A DNA stretch of 64,000 nt from Streblospio benedicti. Its lineage: Eukaryota; Annelida; Polychaeta; Spionida; Spionidae. Position 1 is the stretch's first letter; the number at the start of each line of letters is the position of its first letter. The stretch covers positions 58,165,418 through 58,229,417 of the forward strand of contig CM032669.1 of the NCBI GenBank assembly GCA_019095985.1, read 5' to 3'. This document shows positions 11,593 through 23,338 of this stretch, piece after piece. The translations under genes were made by a program, and so were the position numbers. The notes beneath the pieces were generated by a model that worked only from the letters and a program-made list of their open reading frames with translations, was not told where the DNA came from and did no database searches.

Positions 11593-11962
11593 AATGATGC
11601 ACCACGCCGTTACCGGGGGTTATTGGGATGCCGTGGTCCGTGGTCCGTGATTAGATTTTCAGCTAATTAATTCATTTTTTCACGGCATGTCGTGATGATT
11701 AGTCTGTCATCTGAAATTGTACTGAAACAGTGAAAATGAAGCAAAACTGAGATTGAATGTCTCAAGCGTAGAAACGTTATAATTGCATTTATTAATGTGT
11801 TAAAAAATACAGTGATCATCTTTAGTGTTTATGTCCCGAATTATACACAAATATCATGAGCGAACCGGGTCATCACGGTACGTCAGTGTGGGTGCAGATT
11901 TCATATTGAGATACCCTGGTTTGTTAATCTAACCCCGGGCTACGGTGTGGTGCGTCAAGTGC
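11593..11962. mobile_element. non-autonomous TIR element, GATGCACCAC family
   Basis: The ends form imperfect terminal inverted repeats. GATGCACCACGCCGTTACCG at the left pairs with the reverse complement of the CCCCGGGCTACGGTGTGGTG block at about 11933-11952, extended by GCGTC. The inside has no coding capacity. End-like pieces of the same family occur at 40870-40925, 62770-62840 and 63145-63200. About 370 bp with GC-rich ends fits a MITE. The superfamily is unknown because no target-site duplication is clear. Confidence 0.55.
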
Positions 11963-12304
11963 ACTTGAATTAAAAAATTTGTTTTAATTTTTAGGTTAAA
12001 CTTTGCTTCAGAAGAATAAATGTACTTCGATTTTTAAACTATGTTTTAACAAAGCTAAATTTGATAAATCTTCGTTTTGAAATGAATATAATTTGCTATA
12101 AAAGATAGAACCAACATCTTTAATATTTCATTCACATTTTAATTAAATATTTTCGACCTTGAGGTCATCCTCAAAACATGATGATGCAAAATGAATAAAC
12201 TTAAATTTCAAAACCGTACTGTTTTCAATATTACCTATATAATACAGATTATGAATCACAAAATAACACAACAACACAAGGATTAAGAGATGAGCAGGTG
12301 CTGA

Positions 12305-12605
12305 CAACATGTAATTCTTGGTGGTCAGGGCCCTGCTCTTGTATTCCTCCTACGTGTTGATCAAGGGTTTTATTTCCTCAATGTACAGTGCCTTCAGAGT
12401 CGGTAGATGCGCCTCCCCTCTTGCTCAGAATCTCCACATGTTCCTCTACGATTGTGGTGTTGCACTGCTCCAAATGGCTCTTCATTGGACCTGTATTTAT
12501 TGAATGTTCTCCGATGCGGGTGTGGAGATGTCGCTCATCCAACATAGCTCGCTTCACAGCAAGAACATGTTATTTTACAGACCACCCTGAGTCTCATCAT
12601 TTTCT
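12305..12605 (-). mobile_element. Penelope-like element fragment (GIY-YIG end)
   Basis: On the minus strand this reads as the endonuclease end of a Penelope-like retroelement: VVCKITCSCCEASYVG, then (after a frame change) DERHLHTRIGEHS, then GPMKSHLEQCNTT, ending with ALYIEEIKPLINT. The ITC..C..SYVG and H-R-x-x-EH spacing is typical of the GIY-YIG domain that follows the reverse transcriptase in these elements. No RT block was seen upstream, so this is a 5'-truncated, decayed copy. Confidence 0.75.
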
Positions 12606-12957
12606 CTACAGTTGGTTTGAGGGATGCCTTTAAAAGAATATAATTTGAATAAAACCTTTTTTGTAAATTGATTTTTGTTCAATAAAACTTTTTTCTTTTG
12701 TAATTAAATTTTGCTTTGATGAAAATATGTTTCTTTAAGAAACGTTTGAATAACTTAACATAACATGAATAAAGGGCAATTTCTACATGAATACTTTTAA
12801 TATGATTGCATATAATCAGTAATCCCAACAAATGATACTGCAAAAAACAAAAGTGCCAGAGAATGGCAGAAAAGTGTTCAAATGTCTGTAACAGTAGTTG
12901 GACCTGTTTGATTATAGCGTTGGAGGCTTTGATGGCAGCCACCAACAGATTCATCAC

Positions 12958-13195
12958 CTTGCGGTTGTCCTTCTTCTTCGGTGAATTCCTACAGAGTGGG
13001 GCGGGTGGTAATAAGTGATGTTGACGGGAGCCTCAAGGTCGACAGATTGCATAACAAGGGGAGTTTCTTCATTAGGCTCATCGTCCTCGTCAGACTTTAA
13101 GGGGGTGGAAGGTTTCACCATGTGGTGTTCCTGGGCGCACTGACAAATTGAGCAGGGGCAACGGGCATGGTCAAGTTCTGCAAGTGTTACAGAAT
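12958..13195 (-). other. possible single exon or ORF of unknown function
   Basis: A minus-strand open frame of about 75 codons lies between an acceptor-like CACTTGCAG and a donor-like GCAAG|GTGATG. The predicted peptide is acidic in the middle (KSDEDDEPNEETPL) and basic at the end (GIHRRRRTTAR), with a cysteine cluster CPCSICQC near its start. I do not recognise it. A CGCAAGGTGATGAA string recurs on the minus strand near 13530, so it may be part of a repeat. No neighbouring exons were found. Confidence 0.2.
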
Positions 13196-13196
13196 A

Positions 13197-13258
13197 ATAA
13201 ATATAAGTATACATTTATAATTATTCAAATATAAGTATACATTTATAATTATTCAATA
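13197..13258. repeat. two-copy 29-bp tandem repeat
   Basis: The block AAATATAAGTATACATTTAT followed by AATTATTC occurs twice in direct succession. Confidence 0.9.
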
Positions 13259-13259
13259 T

Positions 13260-14571
13260 GCATTGAACACGGTAAAGCACATTGTTTTCTTAGGATGCCA
13301 GAAATCAGTGACTGTAATTGACAATCGAATTATTATCAGATTTCTTTCCACCTACATGTATATGAAATTACAAACTCTAAATTTGCTGTCCATCTCATGT
13401 GAGTTTTCCCCAGCAAGACTATGAATGTGATGGGTGGCATAGTTACATCTGCTACTTTTAACAAGGGCAGCTACTCCGCCAGCCGGCCTCATGGTGGGTC
13501 CTCTTGGCAGCCTAGACTCTTCATCACCTTGCGATTCCAGTCATGGAGGGTTTTGAACCACCTTGGAGGCTATCAACGGGGAGACCATACCAAGGCAAAG
13601 GCTTATCAGCCAATAGTTACTACATGGGTTACTATAAGGGTAATGGTATGTTCTAGTGGTGGGATCACCCTATCTATGACCGAGTGGTGTCTTTGTCTGC
13701 CCTTTTTCTCACCACTTTGATTGAGTTATTTTTAATTTACGAACACTTCACAACCTTCATCACCACTGGCACTGCACAGCACAATGTCAATGATCCACAG
13801 ACACCCGGTTCAAATGTTTACATTGACATTACCCACTCAGCAGTAAGAACACGTCGAGTTGATTTTTAGATGTTGTGTGGATAAACGTTTGATTGGTTTC
13901 CCATTATGAATCAATGTAGATAAGCATGGTTTTTATTGATTGTTTTTACTTTAAAATGATTTATTATACTACTGCAATATTAATACAAATTTTCGAATCC
14001 GATATTACTACAATCTATTAGTTCTATATTAGCTCAAGCACTATTCTTTGCAAGCAGTTTGGATTGAAAACTGAAAAATAAACCTCAAAAACAATATTAT
14101 GGTGATACAAACATAAGCGTTAATACCAGTAGTAGGAATGTAGAATTACATTGGAATAATTAGTCACCAACCCATTGGCCAATGCAATGGCAGCAGGCAC
14201 TATCTCCTTTTAAACTGTCAGCAAAAAAAGCTGATACCAATTATCAGAAGTCTTCAAATTTCATAAAAAGGAATGTCAAAGAAAACTAAAAAATGGATGA
14301 TTCTGTACAGTATTATTTGAGGATGACCTGCTGAGAAAGCTTATTTGTGGATAACACTACATATAATTGTGAACTTACATGTACATTAAATCTAATTAAC
14401 AATAACATTTAAATGGTCATTATACACGTGGGTCACCCTACGTACAGTTGATAACGTAAAATGCCAAGTCATCCCAAAACAAAAGATGGGTCGCAAGATA
14501 CTAGAAAGGAGTACTGGTATGTGCCAAAAAAGGCTACTTAAAACGATTTAATGATGAAGAAAGTGGTTGAG
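13260..14571. other. gene-free stretch
   Basis: Short open frames are present but none shows domain-like sequence or splice-flanked structure that I can support. It ends at an assembly gap. Confidence 0.4.
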
Positions 14572-14671
14572 NNNNNNNNNNNNNNNNNNNNNNNNNNNNN
14601 NNNNNNNNNNNNNNNNNNNNNNNNNNNNNNNNNNNNNNNNNNNNNNNNNNNNNNNNNNNNNNNNNNNNNNN
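14572..14671. other. assembly gap (100 N)
   Basis: Exactly 100 unknown bases, the usual placeholder for a gap of unknown size. It cuts into the left arm of the inverted-repeat complex that follows. Confidence 1.
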
Positions 14672-15775
14672 GCGTATTGAGGTCTGAGGTGTCTACAACG
14701 TTTTCCGCATGCAGTGACAAACGTACAGTTGTGGGCACATCAGCACGGCTCCGTGTGTCTTGAGTACTGTGGTACTGGGAATGTTTTTTTCTGAAGTGGT
14801 CGTGAGGTCAACATGCATTGAACGTGCTTTGTACTTGCGTATAACTTGCTCTACGCACCGTGTGATTACTAAAGTAAGGCATTCGCACATTCATAGTACA
14901 GAGAACGCACTGCGCCGATACTGTATCTGTGCCGGCCACGTGCGGCTAAATCCTCTGTGATTATACGACATTTAGCGTAAGGTCTCTGCACTGCCTGCGT
15001 ACGGTCAGAGCACCGTTGACAGTGTTCGCAGAAGAAATTTGGCATGCCAAACTTCTTCTGTGGCCACCTTATGGCCTTAAAAATTGCTACGTTTTGCCTA
15101 GGGCACATTATGCCGCAAGGGCTGTTTACAGCCAGTCTACAACCAAAAACGCACGGAGATCGTAAAGATCCGTGAGTGTTACGTGTGATAAACGCAGCAT
15201 TTTTAAAGGGCGCAGGGAGGTCGTAGAAGAAGTTTGACATGCCAAACTTCCTCTACGACCCCCCTTTTTCTTCATTTCATTGTGGTCTGCCCGTACGTAG
15301 GCAGTGGGGAGACCTTACGCTAATCGTCGTATAATCATAGAGAATTTACCCGCACGCGTTGCTGGCACAAATACAGTACCGGCGGAGTGCGTTCTCTGTA
15401 CCATGAACGTAAGAATGCTTTACTTTAGTAATCACACAGTGCATAGAGCGTCAGATATACGCGAGTACACCGCACGTTCGATGCATTTTGAACTTACAGC
15501 CACCTCAATGAAATCATTCCCTGTGTCGACGCACTCATAATGCACCGAGCCCGCGCTGCCAGTGCACACAACTGTACTTCAGTCAATGCGTGCGGGAAAC
15601 GTCGTAGACACCGCAGACCTCAACACGCCTTGCGCCGAACCCGCCCGTAAGGACAAATATGCCCCTCGCTTAAATCACACTTAACACTCACAGATCTTTA
15701 CGATCTCTTTAAGTTTTTGTCGTAGACTGGCTGTAGACAACCCTTGCATAATGTGCCCTATGGATAAATCCTGCA
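14672..15775. repeat. nested inverted-repeat complex
   Basis: The left arm (about 14672-15000) returns as reverse complement at about 15290-15632. Matched landmarks include GTGTGATTACTAAAGTAA, ACAGAGAACGCACT, GATTATACGAC and TAGCGTAAGGTCTC. A second block at about 15095-15195 (AGGGCACATTATG, CAGCCAGTCTAC, GATCGTAAAGATC) returns inverted at about 15660-15770. Two short near-perfect palindromes sit inside, at 15029-15060 and 15219-15260. Arm identity is well below 100 percent, so it is not a fresh assembly fold-back. The order of blocks differs between arms, as if two tandem units met head to head. No coding capacity was seen. Confidence 0.8.
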
Positions 15776-16655
15776 TTCTTTTTGTTTTAAAACTTAAATC
15801 CGCGTAAATGAACTCCATATTGCACTCTCGGTCCCAGCCTCAGTTTCAAATAAAATCAAGCCTGCCTGGCAGACATCGTATGGGCCTCCTGTATTTCCGT
15901 AGATTCTATAGAATGTTTCAATAGTTGTATCATCATGCGTATATGCAATACAAAATATGTCCAAATAATACATTTGCAACAGCCTGTATCAACAGTGTTG
16001 ACGTCGTATTTTCACGGGATTTAATATAAACCACTTGTGTGGGAGCCATAAGATGGGGTATCATTAAAAGAACATGGCGTTTGTACGTTGTAATAAAATC
16101 TATGTGGTTCAAGGTTGATATTTCAAAGAAACCCCATACATAGCCCCAATTGCACGCATGAGCGGTTCTTTTCAAGCTTCGTGCCATTGCAGGTGTGAAA
16201 TTGGATGCCATTTTCCCTCTACTACTGACTTTGGCACAAATACCATAGGATATGCGATGTTTCAGATAGCTTTTGACCATTGACATATCATGATATATAT
16301 TTCTATATTATTTGCATTCGAATCATGGCGACTCAAGCTATTTCGGTATATGCTGATGCTCGCCAAGTGTAGTCTGCCACTAAACTGCGATCGATTATAT
16401 AGGCCCCGGACGTATTGAAAACGTGATGGGTTTCTGAGTTGTTAGTTGTTACAAAAATGCATGGCAAATTGCCTGGACGACCAATGAAATCCTGGTCTTT
16501 TTTCGCCCGGGCGCTTTTGTGTAGTTTGCCTCAGTTTAATAGGTGTGCCCGTGCTCGTTGCATAAATACTGAAATACGCCATTAACTATTTTTTTAGATA
16601 TAGGCCGAAGTTAATCTGTGTGTCTTTTGCAAGAAATTCCCCGCCGCCCACCCCG
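15776..16655. other. gene-free stretch
   Basis: No coding signal, RNA gene or clear repeat was recognised. Confidence 0.4.
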
Positions 16656-16659
16656 CACC

Positions 16660-17770
16660 CCGCAATTTCACATAGCCGATGCTAGCTAGTTCCGAATGCT
16701 CCAAAAGACGCCTGAAATGAAAACAAAATATTGTCGTGCTTTTTATGGTGCGTCGTGTGCACATTTTGTGGCCAAAACGTGTGGGATCCTCTGAAATAAT
16801 GGTCTGTGACTTTTCTGATGGACTGGATGAACAAGCAGACTCATGGGATTATTCGGAAATATCACACCATAAAACGGGAACATCGTCAGCAATGCCACAT
16901 TTAATCAGAAAGACTTTACGATGGTCAAGTTAGCTCTCCAGACGACTCAGAAAGGCAAAAACATCATCCAAATCAACAACACAGTAATCCAAAGCGGGAA
17001 CCCATAAGCCAAAACAAATAATTTTTTCTGTCATCCTCCCTAAACCGAAAATTTCACATAGCCGATCCTAGCTCCACTTTCTCCAAAAGACGCTAGAAAT
17101 GAGAAAACAATATTGTTACTTTTTATGGCGTCTCGTGTGCACATTTAGTGATAACAACGTATGGAATCGTCTGGGAATAGCGGTCTGTGACCATTCTGAT
17201 GGACTGGATGAGCAAACAGGCTTATATGACCATTTGGAAATGACACACCTTAATACTGGAACATCTTTATAAACATGTTAGCACTGTCACATTATGGAAG
17301 AAGGACTTTAGGAGGATCCAGTTAGCACCCCAGATCACCCAGAAAAGCAAAAAAGATGATCCAAATCAACTCATTCATCCAAAACGGGAGTCCACAAGCC
17401 GAAAAATATCAAAATCACCTCTCCAGAGAAGTGATAACCTTTTTTGGCCAGAAATAGGCAGAAGTGTGTCATTTCCTCCAGCAAGAGAGCATAAATCATG
17501 GGAGAATCATGAATAAACCAACTTGTGTTATCTTCACTATCACAGTTGGAACAGATGTTTCTGATGCATGCCTCCATTGCTTCAGATTGTAACGGCAGTG
17601 TCGTCACTAACTTATGGTTTTCTCGGTCAACTATAATCCTCCGAAAGCAGCAGATGAGGCCACAGTTAAGCAAAAAGACCCAAAACCAGCCAGAAGTGCG
17701 CCATTCCCAACCGAATCAGCCAGATCACTCCAAATTTGAGGACAGGGCACCAACGATCGACCTGTATATG
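16660..17770. repeat. unknown interspersed repeat, two tandem copies
   Basis: Copy 2 (16660-17040) and copy 3 (17045-17770) follow each other in the same orientation. Shared landmarks are TTTCACATAGCCGAT, CTCCAAAAGACGC, GTGTGCACATTT, TCTGATGGACTGGATGA and CAGAAA(A/G)GCAAAAA. Copy 2 stops short of the second half that copy 3 shares with 9236-9890 (CTCCAGAGAAGTGA to CCATTGCTTCAGATTGTAA). On the minus strand copy 3 keeps an open stretch of about 100 codons, which could be a relic of coding sequence. Not identified. Confidence 0.65.
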
Positions 17771-17829
17771 ACACTAAGCTTCTTGTGTCTTCTTGAGCAA
17801 TTGGAGCTTACATCGGCTATGTGACGTGT

Positions 17830-18985
17830 GTGTGGGGGGGGGGGGTAACGTTCTGCCACCCACATAACAGATAATATCACAGACAAAAGTCATTAATTTG
17901 ATTCCAGCTTAGAAGAAAGATAGCGTTCCAAATATGCAGATATTTTGAATGAAACAGAAAGCAATTGGATTGTTCTGCCCATGCAATTTCTATAGGTGTA
18001 TAGAATTGCACAATTAGAATAATTCAATAATATTTTGCAATTGCAATCCTGAGTTTTTGGAGCCCTTTGTATGCGAGCTGCTTTGTAATACAAGATGAAA
18101 AGCGTTTTCTTTGCAGGGTTTAAGGAATTGGGTATATTTTTGACAGTCTACAAAGTGGAACGTGTAAATATACGATTTCAACTTCTTTGTTTATATTGCT
18201 ATGCCCTATGAATTGCTTGTGTTTAAACAACGGTGATGGTTATTAGGCGTCAAGAAAGTCCACGCCCGTCATTTGCCTCAAGCGCATGATGTTATTACCC
18301 ACATCCATGTTTGGGGCAGTTTCCCCCTGCATCGCTTTTTAGCCGTTTCCCCATGCGATATATATCCGACGACGACAACAAATAGCGTGGTCAGTGGCAA
18401 AGTGACACCGGGAGATGATTGCAAGCACAGGTTACTAACACCACACAAACATTGTGTTCTTTTAAGTTTAGACTAAACGTAATATCTATAACATTAAAAT
18501 GGTAATTCTGATTCTGATTTTATTCCTATGGCCATAGACAACCAATCCACTCGGGATTATGGCCTGAGAGTACATTCCTGCGGATGCGTATTTAACCAGA
18601 CTATTCTATTTACCTTTCAAAAGTTTTTACCTGGCCAGCCTCATAAATGCAAATGTAAGCTGAAAAATATAGGCTTCCGACTGCTATGCATGTGGAACGA
18701 GGTAAAGTAAGTGTCAGAGAATAGGATTCCTCCCCTCCTGTGTGTCAAACACACCGGCTGAAAGCCTTTTTTACTGACTAATTACTTACATGCTTGGCGT
18801 TGTGATGGCCGTCATGTTTTATTTGTGGGCGACAAATCAAGGGTCATGAATTGGGTCTTGGATACAGTCATAAATAATCTCCTGGCAATGAGTCATTTAG
18901 ACCTCACGAGTACACACGATTACTAAATCTTGTGTCAACTGGAAGACCTAGAGCTTGCAGTTAAAAATGGAAAGAAACACTACTG
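17830..18985. other. gene-free stretch with a G-run
   Basis: A run of G lies near 17833-17846. No gene or named repeat was recognised in the remainder. Confidence 0.4.
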
Positions 18986-18989
18986 CTTG

Positions 18990-19275
18990 TGACAGGATTA
19001 AAAGTTGTCAAATGTTTGTTGTCCCGACCTTCTCGGGACCTCGCTTGTACCTCTTTCTTTTCTAGTCTCGTTAGTTGGGAGCTTGTCCCGACCAACTCTA
19101 GGCCCAACGTCGCCATCAAATGCCAGATTTTGCCCAAGACAAAAAAAAGTAGGAAATGTACCCCTTCTAACTTTTTTGGCATGGCTGTTTTGACCAAGAC
19201 CAGAAAATTGTTATTTTCTCGGGACCATGTCGGGACCATGTCGGGTCCACGATCTAATCTTGTTGAAACCATGTA
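18990..19275. repeat. GTCCCGA-rich hairpin patch
   Basis: Contains TTGTCCCGAC twice (near 19019 and 19083), a short stem-loop GTCCCGA..TCGGGAC near 19021-19040, and a tandem CGGGACCATGT pair near 19220-19243. Open frames on both strands have no protein-like similarity that I recognise. Probably a small repeat. Confidence 0.35.
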
Positions 19276-19279
19276 ACAT

Positions 19280-19940
19280 GTTCGTGAGGTTTAGATAATG
19301 GAATGGAGGGATAAAGAATTATAAACTGAAATACTTACCATTGTTATAATATTATAATAAGAAATTATAATATTGATAGATGTTATTAACATTTCACTTC
19401 AAGTCATATGAAATCGGTGAGTTGTGGAGAGACGTCCTGGCGCACTGTTCGTCAGCGTGCACGAGTGTATGGACATATACTTATGTATTTAGTTATCCAA
19501 GCGAACCTGCAGGTATATGACAAAGAGGCTGCCCAGAATCTTCACAGATAAATACGTATTTTGGGATGGAACCACTGAAAGTTTTCATTTCTAAGTTCGC
19601 TCAATCATAATCCAACGTCGAGGACTAACAAGCGAGACATTTTGTAGCTACTTTTTCTCAATTAATTTGTGCCTTTAGCATTTTGCATCATTAACACGTG
19701 ACATTTCCTAAAGGAAACTCATCTCCGCTCAGTCTGCTGATTATAATAATATAAAATTGTAATTAATAGCCAAGTGCAAACAAACTGTGGTCTAAGGCTG
19801 TTGAAGTACATGTTAATTGCAACTATGATGAATGGTGACCTGATTTGAGGTGGGTCCCATAGTGCTCATATATGAGCTATTATCGAATTAATGTTCCATT
19901 AAACAGCCACAGTTAACATACCCAATAAAATGTATGCTAA
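19280..19940. other. gene-free stretch
   Basis: AT-rich, with no coding or RNA feature supported. Confidence 0.4.
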
Positions 19941-19943
19941 TAC

Positions 19944-20188
19944 AACTAGATCAAAAGTGCTCAGAGAGCACAGCGTCGCTAGAGCAACATTTACCCATGG
20001 GCAATTAAGATGTTTGCTTTGCAAGCAAAGCAGAAAAAAGTCTTACTTGATGCGTGACTCATCCTACTTCTATAATATTGGCATTGGATTGCAGACGCTT
20101 TCTAAACATGTCTAAAGTAAATATCTATTGCCCATGAGTCGACATAAATATGGTAACGATGTGCTCTTTGAGCACTTTTATTCCAATA
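19944..20188 (+). mobile_element. foldback MITE, copy 1
   Basis: The element is almost entirely one imperfect inverted repeat. AAAAGTGCTC..GAGAGCAC at the left end mirrors GTGCTC..GAGCACTTTT at the right, and CCCATGGGCAAT mirrors ATTGCCCATGAG further in. A second copy lies at 40402-40643 on the other strand. The length is about 245 bp and nothing is encoded. Confidence 0.85.
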
Positions 20189-20239
20189 CAACCACTATGC
20201 CAATTCGATGGCTATGTTTCGCACAGTATTGAAACCATA

Positions 20240-20558
20240 GTGGAAAATAGAAAGAAAATAATTAAAGTGGCTTTCTGAAAGGTAAACTCTAATTGGCAAA
20301 GTGCCAAAATTGAATACAGTTGATGTTCAGTAGGCATGTAAGCATTGTACAAAGTTTGAATGCTTTTCTAACAAGCATCAACAAAACTATTGCAGAAAAT
20401 GTTGAAAATGGACCCAAAATGGCACGATGGAAAGCACACTTTAATTGCCAAAGTACCCAAAATTGAATCACTTTGGTGTCGCATCATACCAAATAATTGT
20501 GTAAAGTTTGAACGAAATCGGGCAAAGCTAAGCTCTAGCTTGTCCGCAGACAAACAAA
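20240..20558 (+). repeat. internally duplicated repeat leading into (TACA)n
   Basis: Two diverged units are visible: AATTGGCAAAGTGCCAAAAT..ACAAAGTTTGAATG at about 20291-20362 and AATTGCCAAAGTACCCAAAA..TAAAGTTTGAACG at about 20442-20514. The second runs into GTCCGCAGACAAACAAACA and then the microsatellite. This looks like a small interspersed element whose tail seeds the tetranucleotide array. Confidence 0.55.
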
Positions 20559-20966
20559 CATACATACATACATACATACATACATACATACATACATACA
20601 TACATACATACATACATACATACATACATACATACATACATACATACATACATACATACATACATACATACATACATACATACATACATACATACATACA
20701 TACATACATACATACATACATACATACATACATACATACATACATACATACATACATACATACATACATACATACATACATACATACATACATACATACA
20801 TACATACATACATACATACATACATACATACATACATACATACATACATACATACATACATACATACATACATACATACATACATACATACATACATACA
20901 TACATACATACATACATACATACATACATACATACATACATACATACATACATACATACATACATA
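20559..20966. repeat. (TACA)n microsatellite, about 408 bp
   Basis: About 100 uninterrupted TACA units. Long open frames in all phases (MYVC and THTYI repeats) are artefacts of the 4-base period. Confidence 1.
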
Positions 20967-20969
20967 GTT

Positions 20970-23338
20970 ACAAACGAACGAAACACAAGGCTTTCGCTTC
21001 ACCTGCTGAAGCGATGCAACAAGTTAAAAATTAACTTAATTTACAGATCATTGACGCCATAGTCTACTATATACAGACCAATTTTGTGGTGTTGTTATAC
21101 AGACTTCCTATGTCATTTGGTGGGAATTCAATTCTCACTAGTTGGTATGAATCAGGAACATCCATCAGGGGGCCATTAAGGATCAGTTCGTGTCTGCACA
21201 AATAAATTTCAAGTAGACTTGCATAACATGTGATGCTGATACAGACTCAAAACCATGAGATCCCTTGAGTGCGCTCAACACCCCCAACACTCCCTCCCCT
21301 CCCTTGCCCTTTAAAAAAAACTGTATATATACCTACTCGTATATTCTGTGAGCAAGATGCACTGTATATTGTTTTGCACCACGCACACATGGGTTCTAAT
21401 TCCAGTGCAATGTGAGAAGAAATGCGATATCTCGACTTTTAAGTCGTAGTGTGAGCTTTAATGTCGACCCAACCCAACTATACTGCTCAAACTTGATCAA
21501 CGGCATAGTTTGTTTGTTTTTAAAACAAAACGACGGAAGTGTTCGTGCAGCTCTATCAGACGACAAGCAATCGAACATTAATAGTGTGTTATTCAGTAGT
21601 GAATCAGCATAGCCTAATTGATGATAATCTGACCAGGTCAACCCAAAACTGAAAGGCATTGCTTCCCGTATTCTCGGCTGTGCAAGTAACATTCAGGACA
21701 ATATTTTGAATCTGGTCTTAACTCTATATTCATCAAAATGTTCACACACTAGGATGGTAACATGCATGTAGATAATAGGTAAAATCCCTGTGGTCTGGTG
21801 GACAAAGATCACGTGTTTTCACAGTCGTGTTGATTCCTACAGATTCTTGTGTCAGATTTTATTTCTTTTCCTTCGTGTTGTGCTCAAAATGGGATGTACT
21901 TATAGGGACGCCCCAGAAAAAGGATAGTAGTTTTAAGGGGTGAGGTCTGCAATTTTCAAACAAATTCAGGCTGGCGGTCTGAGTGTCATACAACAATACT
22001 TTCATTTCTATTTCCATACTAACCCCACCACCCTCCCCACCCCAGGGTCATTAACGGTAGTCTCTTTAGACATACGCACTGCCTACACACAAAAAACTCT
22101 AAACTGCATGCAATGTTATATTATGGTGCATGGATATTGTGAATTCAGTGTAAAATTATTTACACGTTTATAGTGACGTTATGACACATTTATTGGGTGT
22201 TTCCGTGGACAGCTGATTAAATTTTCAAACCCTATTCTTGCATTATGTCACATCCAATTGCATCACATGTATATTCTGCACATGTAAGTTTCACTGGGGG
22301 AAGGCGGAGATACATGATAATGTGTACTTGATATTTGCTTTCTGACTATATCTGTCTAAATTGTAATACGAGGTCCATGAAGGCGATGACTATTTAAAAT
22401 GACGGTTTGTAAGAGAAAATACCTTAACTGTACACGCAGAACATATGCCTCTAGAATAAATTTCTTTGTTTAATGTTATATTGTGACAGATATCATATAA
22501 TACTCCTAGCTGTATGATTACATTGAAATTCAATCCTATTTTAGCAAAGGAATAGATGCAATCAAATACATCGGAAAGCATCATTTGATATGTAGAGGCC
22601 TAAAGGCTACATGTGTCAATCAAGAATTCTGCCCTGTGTGTCCCTTATATGTTTGAGATCATAGCAGAGCATAGTTGAAATATGTGCAAATTGTACACGT
22701 AACCACAATTACTGTCTACTTCTTGCTATAATAACCGCATTTCATTGTTTTCAACATGGGGTATACATGCATACTGCATAAGCTCAGGGAACATATGTAA
22801 CAAACTTCTCCCCTTTGCTCCATGGTGAGTTAGAAAACATTGTGTTTAAACTAATTCATACGGTCCCTTTCAAAGTCTCCATAGAAGTTGCCACCGAGAC
22901 CTGAATAGTTTACAATCTCTCCGTATCAACGGTACTACGGTCCCTTTTGTTTCTAAACCCCTGCAATTCCTCTTCAATTATGGAGAATTTATACTTGGTT
23001 TGGTGGTTTGCTTTTGTAATGCTTTTCGTTGGCAGTAACAGTTATGTTGTGTATATTCTCTCTATTTATTGCTAAATTACATTGACAAACAGCAAGGTGA
23101 CTTGTAATCACATTTATATTAACATGACTATTATCTGTAATTTTGCATATTCTTTGCAGCAAATATATCTACAGACTTGTACAATATGACATGGCATAGT
23201 GCAAATGCTTGTCATATCAAACTGGTATGCGCTATTTGAATTTACATTACCTTATTTTGTGACTCTAATTCAAATAATACGCAACATCGAGCTCAAACGT
23301 GTTCCTGTCGTCAAAACTAATCTAAACCTCCAGCAAAC
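20970..23338. other. gene-free interval downstream of the alkylsulfatase gene
   Basis: No gene was recognised. An AATAAA on the minus strand near 23063-23068 could be the polyadenylation signal of the alkylsulfatase transcript, whose stop is at 23339. Otherwise no pattern is supported. Confidence 0.4.

Noticed and set aside
13421-13720. 99-codon plus-strand ORF
   Set aside because: Low-information sequence with no domain signal. A shared CGCAAGGTGATGAA on the other strand suggests repeat content.
20368-21034. Long open frames on both strands, MYVC and THTYI repeats
   Set aside because: They are produced by the (TACA)n microsatellite, open in every phase; no flanking coding sequence.
21396-21692. 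98-codon minus-strand ORF
   Set aside because: Protein-like in composition but no family recognised, no splice context, and an overlapping open frame on the other strand.
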